A stretch of 64,000 bases of DNA. It comes from Adiantum capillus-veneris. Its lineage: Eukaryota > Streptophyta > Polypodiopsida > Polypodiales > Pteridaceae. Shown piece by piece: positions 56,701 through 64,000 of this stretch. The stretch is from the NCBI GenBank assembly GCA_014529385.2, contig CM043955.1, forward strand, positions 150,489,640 through 150,553,639. The letters are read 5' to 3'. The stretch's first letter is position 1. Each line of letters starts with the position of its first letter. The position numbers and the translations under genes were made by a program. The notes under the pieces are model-generated. The model did not search any database. It worked only from the letters and a program-made list of their open reading frames with translations, and was not told the origin of the DNA.

Positions 56701-57723
56701 CTTCTGTTGTGCGAGATGTGCATTATTGGTGCAAGACGTGTCATCAGTGCCAAGTGATGGGTGAAAGACAACTGGTAGCCGAGTAGCAAAGGGCAATCAT
56801 TGCACATGATGCTTTTGAAAAGTGGGGTTTGGATGCAATTGGTCCATTGCCCAAGTGAGCAAGCGGTAAGGAATATGTGGTAGTGGCCCTAGACTACATT
56901 ACCCGGTGGGTCGAGCTAAAGCGGTCAAAGAGGTAAATGCACATACTGTTGCTCAGTTTGTATTTGATTGCATATGTGTTGTCGTTTTGGAGTGCCTTGG
57001 GTGCTTATATCGGATCGAGGACAAGGGTTCAAAAGTAAGTTGGTGCATGCCCTGGTGGACAAATTGGGGATTCAACACCGGTTTTCATCTCCATACCATC
57101 CACAGTGCAATGGTTTGGTGGAGAGTGCCAATGGATAGATAGTCAAGATGCTTACGAAGTACATATACCAGCAGGTTGAAGGGTGGGAATCTAACCTTGA
57201 CAAATGTTTGTGGGCTTATAGGACTTTGTATAAGGTGGCTACCAACTTTACTCCATATGAGTTGGTATATGGCAGGGAAGCGGTACTACCTGTGCATGTG
57301 CAATTAGGGGCTCTCAAAGGTTTGTGGCGAATCGATAAGACTCATCAAGATGTTTTGCATGATAGGATTACAAATCTTGAAACTTTGAAGATGGATCATG
57401 AGGCAGCGTCAGATTTTTATGTGAAGCAGCGAGAGAAAAGGGTAGCAAAATTCAACCAGCATTTGCCAGCCAAGCGGATTGAGAAGGGCGATCTAGTGAT
57501 GAAGTACGAGAGATATCTTGACTTCACCTTTCAGAAGAAGTTCAAAAAAAAGTGGACGGGATCTTACAAGGTTCATCAAATTTTTCCCAATGGTACTTAT
57601 GAAAGGATGGATGGTCGGTTCCTCAAACACAGGGTTAATGGTCTGCGTCTCAAGCTCTATTTTGAGAGGGAGTTGGTGCCAGCAGTGCATCAGGTTCTTA
57701 TGGAGGGGGTTGGGCAACCAACC
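53750..57723 (+). pseudogene. Gypsy-4 pol: protease, RT, two RNase H domains, integrase (Tat-type)
   Basis: Protease: AYIDGGAQVCVITEF at 53960 (D-G-G at the active site) and IILGRPWLLAIGA. RT: EWVSPVVITSKNNGEW, stop, CVDYKPLNAVTKRNHYPLPF, a second stop after GIALED, then LFGLVNAYATFQ and FMDD at 55136-55147. The first RNase H has EAEQWVMALAFACKKFKVYL. A second, cellular-type RNase H has MWFDGAYRR, GGAVVIQDPHGT, NNEAEYLTLHLGLKQCIEFG and VRREQNQEVDRLAS. Two RNase H domains mark the Tat/Ogre group. Integrase: GHQGKSQVLF, CKTCHQC, then a core with stops and shifts, then WAYRTLYKVATNFTPYELVY and a C-terminus ending 57726. Slippage in a T run at 56085-56091 shifts the frame. Confidence 0.92.
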
Positions 57724-57862
57724 TAAACAATGTCCCCATATGTCAAGAATAAAACTGTGTACATACGGTCAAGTTTTTAATAGTGTGTTCAGTATTTGCA
57801 GTTTATAAGGTGATCAAGCTCTTAAGTGGTTAAGAATAAATGCTCAACTAGGGGGTGGGCAA

Positions 57863-58594
57863 TGATGGTACATCCAAAGTGTGTCGACTCTAGAAGGTAG
57901 CATGGACAGATATGTGTAGGCAAGCAAAAGCTTGGCAAAAGGGAAGGAGCAGCTAGGAAGATCATGGGTTGACAAGCAGCAGCGGGTATGTATGCCTGAT
58001 GTGGTATATAGGCCAAGGAAGGTTGCAGAGGGGCTAATTGGAGAAGAAAATGAAGGAGATGCAAAGTGCATTTTTTTGGCCTAGTAATGTAGAGCTTGAA
58101 GTGCTGAAGGAGTAGGTCCAAACGGCTCATCAAACTGAGCTACGAAGCCCAAGTTATTGAAAGATGAAAGTTCAGGGTGTTGCAGATTTTTGCCGGACAA
58201 GGCAGCTATGGACAAGTGGCCCAGGTAGGGGTCAAAGGTTATATGTGTAATGCTCGCGGTATGGAGCATACTTGTCTTCTCGGATTGCAAAACAGTGCTC
58301 GGGTTAGCAAGATATAGTCAATTGAAGTTTTTTCGAGGGCCAGTTCTGAGCCCACTTTCCTGCATTGGAGGATGCTCCATCTCACTTTGTTTTGGCCTCG
58401 CCAAGGTTCTTGGTGATAGTGTGCATCATGTGGAGCTAGCACAAATTGACGGCGCATCAATCGGGTACTCGGTCAGCAAGATACAACAGGATCAAGTTGG
58501 GAGCATTTGGCAGTGAAAGGTTTGCAGATAACTTTCTCGTTTTTTGGCAGCCTCGAATAGCGAGTTCAGAAGCATTGGAAGGCGGTGAGATTTT
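57863..58594 (+). repeat. 3' LTR of Gypsy-4, truncated by fusion to Copia-2
   Basis: A polypurine tract CTAGGGGGTGGGCAA (57848-57862) precedes TGATGGTACATCC. The sequence matches the 5' LTR from 50471 and diverges after GGTGAGATTTTCCC at about 58594. The remaining roughly 1.3 kb of LTR, including its promoter end, are missing and do not reappear after Copia-2. This is therefore a deletion or recombination join, not a simple insertion. Confidence 0.85.
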
Positions 58595-61500
58595 CCCACC
58601 TCGTGGACGTGGAGGTGAACGATTTTTACATCCTCAAAGAGATGGATATTGTAACAGATGTGGCATTTATGGTCACATTGAAAGAGAATGTTACACAAGG
58701 CTAAATCGAAATCGTGATCGTGGTGGAAGAGGCCGAGGTTATGGCAGACATGGAGGAAACTTTGCTGGATACAATCCTCATGATCAAAATATATATGACA
58801 ATAGATTGAGTGGACATTTATTTCCTATGGAGCATGTTGTTGGAAGCATGGTGGAGCCACATCATACAGATGATTGGTATTTAGATAGTGGTGCCACAAA
58901 TCATATGACATATCATGGTGAATGGTTTGACAAAAAAGAGAAGTTAGAAGAGGATGAGTTTGTCGCTACAGATGATGATACTATGCATCGAATTACGCAT
59001 GTTGGTTCAGTTCCATTGCTAGAAAAAGACGGGACATACAACACATTGGGAGATGTTCTATATGTGCCTTCAATCACAAAGAATTTAGCATCAATTGGAC
59101 AAATGATAGATCAAGGGTTGCAAGTCTGTTTTAATCATTATGGCTGCTTCATAGAGGAGTTTCACAAAGGCAAGCCAGGCAAGATATTGGCACGTGGAAG
59201 AAAGAAAGGTCACTTGTTCTCATTGGAAGCTGGAGATCCATTTTTACACAGCGGTATGTATGCAAACAAATCAACCACTCAAGATAATTGGGCAGAGTTA
59301 TGGCATAAGAGGATTGGTCATGTCAATTTTAGAAGACTAAACCATATGCAATCAAATCAAATTGTACGTGGATTACCAAAGTTTGACAGATTGAATTTTG
59401 ATCATGTTTGTGAAGCTTGTCAATTTTGAAAGCAATCTCGCTTACCATTTCCAAAGAGGGGACGAATTAGCCAAAGTCCTTTGGAAATTGTTCATTCAGA
59501 TATTTGGGGACCTTGTGATCATGCTACGCCAAATGGTTGTCGATATTTTATCACATTCATAGATGATTACAGCAGAATGACATGGGTTTACTTTCTAAAG
59601 GCAAAGTCAGAGGCATTTGAGGTATTCTTGGAGTTCAAAGTTATGGTTGAGAAAGAGAATGGTTGTTAAATTAAATACCTATGTACAGATGGAGGGGGAG
59701 AGTACATGTCACATAGTTTTGATGATTACTTACGTGAACAAGGCATAAGAAGGCAGATTACTTGCAGATACACACCACAACAAAATGGAGTTGCTGAGAG
59801 AAAGAATAGAGTCATAGCAGAGATTGGAAGAGCCATGATGAATGAGATGAATATGCCATTAACATATTGGGCTGAAGCAGTTCATACAGTAGTACACATT
59901 ATGAATCGAACACCAACAACTGCCATTCATGAAATTTCACCTTATGAGAGACTTTATGGGATCAAACCAACAGTTTCCTACATGAAAGTTTTTAGATGTG
60001 TTTGCTATGTTCGTGTGCCAAATGAAGCAAGAAAGAAGATGGAGCCAAAGGCAGTGAAGTGTATATTCTTGGGCTATCCAGTTGAAAAGAAAGGTTACAA
60101 GTGCTATGATCCTACGACAAGACAAGTTTATGTCAGTAGAGATGTCAGATTTTGTGAGCATGAACCATGGTATAAACCAAAGCCACTGATGATAGAAGAT
60201 GAGTATGAAGAGCAAGAGAATGTGCGTCATGTTGTTGATAAGCTAGGACCATCAACAAGAACTATTTCAGGACCACATATGGCAGAGGAGAGTACAGGAA
60301 GTGTCAACCCATGGAGTGGTTGTTTGCGAGATAAGAAGCAAGACAAGAAAGGAAAGAAGAAAGTGGTTGAGGAGAGTTCTGGAGATGAAAGCCTTGATGG
60401 AGAGCATGGTTTACCACATTTGAGGACACCTGGCAGTATGCATGCTGAGAAATATGTACCCCCATATGCAAGAGTTGAAGAGAAGAGTGCACCACAATTG
60501 AGAAGATCAGAGAGGGTGCGTTATCTAGTTGATAGATTGACATACAACGGTTACATGCGTACACATTATGCATACATGGTTTCACGTGTGCAACATAAAG
60601 AGCCTACATGTTTTCAAGAGGCAATTGGAAAATCACAATGGGAGTCAGCTATGGATGATGAGATGGATGCTCTTGTGAAGAATGACACTTGGGATTTGGT
60701 TTGCTTGCCAAGTGGAAAGAAAGCAATTGGTTCAAAATGGGTATACAAAGTCAAGTGCAAGTCAGATGGTATTGTGGAAAGATACAAAGCGAAGCTTGTT
60801 GCTAAAGGTTATGCACAAACAAAAGGTCTTGATTATGATGAGACATTTAGTCTAGTTGCAAAGATGACAACAGTCAGATTGGTGATAGCAATGGCAAGTA
60901 TGTTCGGTTGGAAGTTACGGCAAATGGATGTCGATAATGCATTCTTGAATGGTGACTTGGAAGAAGAAGTTTATATGATACAGCCAGAGGGTTATCAACA
61001 TCCAGATTTTCCATATTATGTGTGTAAGTTGAAGAAAGCATTGTATGGTTTGAAGCAAGCATCTAGAGCTTGGTGTCAAAAGATAACCAGATTCTTGAAG
61101 AAGATTGGATTTAAACAGTCTATTGCTAATCACTCATTGTTTTTGAAGCATGTTGATGGAGAGATCGTCGTTATTGTTATCTATGTTGATGACTTGATTC
61201 TCACTGGAAGCCATGATGAGCAAATTTTGCATGTCAAGAAGAGTTTGTTGAGAGAATTCAACATGAAGGATCTTGGTGAGTTGAGATATTTTTTGGGAAT
61301 TGAAATGGTCGACACTTTATCAAGAATTTGGATGATACAAAGACAATACGCATTGGATATGCTTGAGAAGCATGGAATGACAGCGTGAAAACCGGTTGAT
61401 ACACCTCTTGATAAAAATGTGAAGTTGATTGATGATGGACATTACATTGAGGATGTCACTATGTATCGCAAGATGGTTGGAAGTCTTATTTACTTGACAA

Positions 61501-62096
61501 TAACAAGGTCATATTTGAGTTATGTAGTGGGTGTTGTGAGTCAATTCATGCAAAAGCCATGTAAAAGTCATCTTGATGCAGTGAGACGGATTATGAGATA
61601 TGTGAAAGCCACTATCAGTTATGGAATGTTTTATGAAAAGAATGGGAAGCTTTGTCTTTATGGTTACACAGATGCAGATTGGGCAGGAGATTTTATGGAT
61701 AGAAGATCTACAAGTGGTTATGCATTTTCCATTGGCAATGGTATGATAAGTGGAAGTAGCAAGAAGCAATTAACTGTAGCATTATCAAGTACAGAAGCTG
61801 AATATCGTGGAGCAGCTTTGGCAGCATGTGAAGAGTCATGGTTTAGAGTACTTATGGTAGACTTTGGTTTTGACTATCTTGACAGTGTCATTATATATTG
61901 TGAAAATATTAGCAGCATCATGTTGGCAAAGAATCCAGTTTACCATGCTCGCACCAAACACATTGAAGTACATTATCACTTCATTAGAGAAAAAGTTTTG
62001 GCAGGTGAGATTGATTTGGTGTATGTGAAGACAAATGATCAAGCTGCGGATATATTTACAAAAGCTCTTGGAAAGGAGAAGTTTTGCTTTTCGTGA
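58446..62096 (+). pseudogene. Copia-2 gag-pol, single frame with three stops, N-terminus replaced by Gypsy-4 LTR
   Basis: One frame runs from 58446 to 62096 without frameshift; the only breaks are TGA (about 59427), TAA (about 59667) and TGA (about 61386). The first 50 residues are translated Gypsy LTR. Copia gag begins at the join with a GRGG-rich segment and the zinc knuckle CNRCGIYGHIEREC. Then come protease WYLDSGATNHMTYHG and pre-integrase WHKRIGHVNFRRL...CEACQF. Integrase has HSDIWGPC, FIDDYSRMTWVYFL, TDGGGEY and NGVAERKNR. RT has SKWVYKVKCKSDG, KARLVAKGYAQTKG, MDVDNAFLNGDLEEEVYM and YVDD at 61182-61193. RNase H has YTDADWAGDFMDRRSTSGYA, LSSTEAEYRGAAL and HARTKHIEVHYHFI. Most of capsid and the 5' LTR are missing. 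Confidence 0.93.
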
Positions 62097-62145
62097 AGCA
62101 TTGGGAATCCATCATATGCAAGCTCAATCTGAGCTTGAGGGGGAG

Positions 62146-62345
62146 TGTTAAAGAATATGTCCGTTGTGCTATGGGCGGCCGGACACTGACTATACTATGT
62201 TGTAAATATGCTTTGGATAATAGTTCAAAGAGAAGTAGAGTGAGAGCAGCACGTTGAATGGCTGCTGCAGGGTAATGATTGTGTGTGTGTGTGTGTGTGT
62301 CTTGATGTGTGTTGGTGTGTGTGTGTAGTTTTTTTCCCTACCTTC
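62146..62345 (+). repeat. 3' LTR of Copia-2 (incomplete or short)
   Basis: A polypurine tract in CTTGAGGGGGAG is followed by TGTTAAAGAATATGTCCG at 62146. The LTR can be followed to the GT microsatellite (62281-62330). Beyond about 62345 the sequence is the 3' end of Gypsy-5 on the other strand. No terminal CA or target duplication could be fixed. Confidence 0.65.
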
Positions 62346-62870
62346 TCCATCACCTGCGCACTCTACATCCTTGCATCCATCTAGCATCTTCAAAAGGATA
62401 ATTTTTGAACTTAATAAGATACCGTCGGATAATCTTACCATGTCATAGTACCTTGTCTTCATGCCGAAGGATAGCTTCGGGTTGTAGCACCTCTTCTTGG
62501 TTTTTGATTTCGGGAGGGTCTTCAATAATTGGTTCATTTGGAGGCTCTCCTTTGTGGGTTTAAGTAGGCTCACATGAAAAGCATTGTGTATGAGCCAACG
62601 GTTAGGCAACCTGAGTTGATAAGCCACCTCATTGATTGGCTTCAAATTTGAAAAGGACCATAGTATCTTTTTGGTAGTTTATCATAATACTTTTGATGGC
62701 TCGTAGGATTTTGCCCGTCGTTTGCCTCAATAGAGCCTTAGGAAAATTAAGTAAGACCCAATCATTTTCTTTGAACGTTAAGGCCCTTCTGTGCTTGTCA
62801 GCAACAAATTTTTGCCTTGTTGGGGGATGGCTATAGCCTCCTTAATCTTTTGAAAAGATGCTTGCAGATT
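62346..62870 (-). pseudogene. Gypsy-5 chromovirus 3' end: integrase C-terminus and chromodomain
   Basis: Minus strand, shifting frames: [20 protein letters not shown] (about 62790-62730), LKPINEVAYQLRLPNRWLIH and NAFHVSLLKP (62645-62560). After a frameshift come GKIIRRYLIKFKNYPFEDAR and WMQ, a chromodomain of the same type as Gypsy-2 and Gypsy-3. It ends near 62346 at the Copia-2 LTR. Upstream pol domains are absent. Confidence 0.85.
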
Positions 62871-63117
62871 ACGGCTATACTCATGTTTAAGGCATAGACA
62901 TTCAGAATAGACAAAGCACAGAAATCAGAATGGAACTGGAACTGGAACAGAACACAAAAATTGACAACAGACAAAATCCGCCATAACTTCCACCTTCACA
63001 TCCCCAAGAAGATACTGATCAACAGTTACATATTTTGATAAGACTAATGGGCAACGCCCTTTCCCAAGAACACCCCTTGGAATCCCAAAAGTACAAAAGT
63101 TCACATTCCAACTTCCA

Positions 63118-63999
63118 CTAAGGTAAACATCCCAAAATTCCTAGGCTTAACACTTGGCACAGCCCGGTGGCTAGAGCCACAGGCTGACCTGGGCCCACAA
63201 TCCCTTGATCAAACAGCCTACTCCCCGGCATCTCCTTCTGTATCTGCCTTTTCTGCTGCAACATCCGAATCCGCCTGCTTTTCCCCCTCTGCTCCACCTT
63301 CTTTTCCACTTCTAATTCCGCTCCTCCTGCTACAATCCGATCTGGTCCCAAAATATCACTACTCAGCTCTGCTGTCCACTTACTCATGCCCCTGCATTCA
63401 CTTCAATCTCCTTACTTTTTTCCTTCAACTCCTGCATCTCTGCCCACTAATTTCTCATTTTCCACCTTCAATTCCTCATTCTCCCTCCTAACACTTTCTT
63501 TTCCTGCCAATTGAAACCAATTTTTGAATCTGTCCGTCGACACCTCCATGTGTTCCCTCCAAAGCCTTGTAGCTTTATTCCACATCTCTTGTGTATACTC
63601 CAACACTTCCTGCTTTAGAATATCCGCATCCGAATCTGCAACCAAAATACCTGTCATTCCCTTGTTCTGCACTGCGGCTTTTTCCATATCTATCAACGGA
63701 GTCAATCTATTAATCAGGAAAATATTCTCAGTGGTCAACTCTGCCACTTTATCCCCCAGTTCTTTGAATTGTTCATCCACTGTAGCTTTTAGTCCGTCTG
63801 CCCACTTAGTAAAATCCTCAGCTACACTCAGAACTTCCGCATTTCTTGCCAAAGCCTCTCTTGTAATCCGTCTAACTTCCTCCTGCAGTCTTTCTTTATC
63901 TGATCTCTCCTAAAACAACTGCATCCGCACTTTCTGCATTTCCCACTCCGGGATAGCACTGCATTTATGCTCCATTTTCTCAGCTTCCATCACCCTCAG
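63118..63999 (-). pseudogene. Unrecognised coiled-coil ORF (runs off the right edge)
   Basis: The minus frame enters from 64000, with a stop near 63911. It contains RLQEEVRRITREALARNAEV, FTKWADGLKATVDEQFKELG, DKVAELTTENIFLINRLTPL and KESVRRENEELKVENEKLV. A frameshift near 63450 lets the helix continue as AEMQELKEKSKEIEVNAG. A basic segment (KKVEQRGKSRRIRMLQQKRQ) and a hydrophobic end (VALATGLCQVLSLGILG) follow to 63118. Leucine and charged-residue spacing suggests a long parallel coiled coil. It could be a gag-like ORF or a broken host gene; the window gives no second copy for comparison. Confidence 0.4.
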
Positions 64000-64000
64000 A

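Overview
This window looks like nuclear DNA from a vascular plant with a large, transposon-saturated genome. I see no intact host gene, rRNA gene, tRNA gene or organellar block. The coding signal is almost entirely decayed retrotransposon polyprotein. Microsatellites are long, tRNA-iMet-type primer sites occur, both Ty1/copia and Ty3/gypsy (including chromoviruses and a dual-RNase H Tat-type element) are present, and the LINEs are RT-type. A fern or gymnosperm would fit, but the sequence does not settle which.

Layout. 1-7689: two same-family Copia copies on the minus strand. One runs off the left edge. The other (Copia-Y) ends abruptly inside RNase H, where a Gypsy RNase H-integrase piece continues the reading frame. 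A 645-bp TRIM-like element splits Copia-Y between gag and protease. 7690-11700: 5'-truncated Gypsy-2 (plus), carrying a hAT-type MITE in integrase and followed by its LTR. 11822-12113: a second Gypsy protease relic. 12455-14993 and 25612-27443: Gypsy-3 (plus), split by a 10.6-kb insertion. That insertion is itself nested. An RT-less, chromodomain-bearing Gypsy derivative (LARD-A, 14994-25611) holds a small LTR element (B-outer, 18083-24530), which holds a second copy of the same family (B-inner, 19034-22377). Every level has a 5-bp target-site duplication.

27444-33200: LTR debris, including a chimeric LTR and a solo LTR, and a small repeat family that always ends in a GA/CT or GT microsatellite. 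33240-35366: a LINE 3' end containing a second hAT-type MITE. 35445-35797: two tRNA-derived SINE copies in tandem. 38200-38640: a Copia relic. 39128-47594: three LINE fragments on the minus strand, two of them direct repeats of one about 3.4-kb unit with an SSR-flanked hairpin in the 3' region. 47595-50470: a Copia LTR, two unrecognised ORFs and a 169-bp tandem repeat. 50471-58594: Gypsy-4, a nearly complete Tat-type element with about 2-kb LTRs. Its 3' LTR is fused in frame to Copia-2 (58595-62345), which has one uninterrupted frame apart from three stop codons. 62346-64000: a Gypsy-5 3' end (minus) and a coiled-coil ORF (minus).

Nothing here appears to work as a host pathway. The interest lies in layered transposition, in precise junctions that date the layers, in chimeric elements, and in a non-autonomous LTR family whose only ORF is unrecognised and has kept an open C-terminal segment in two copies.
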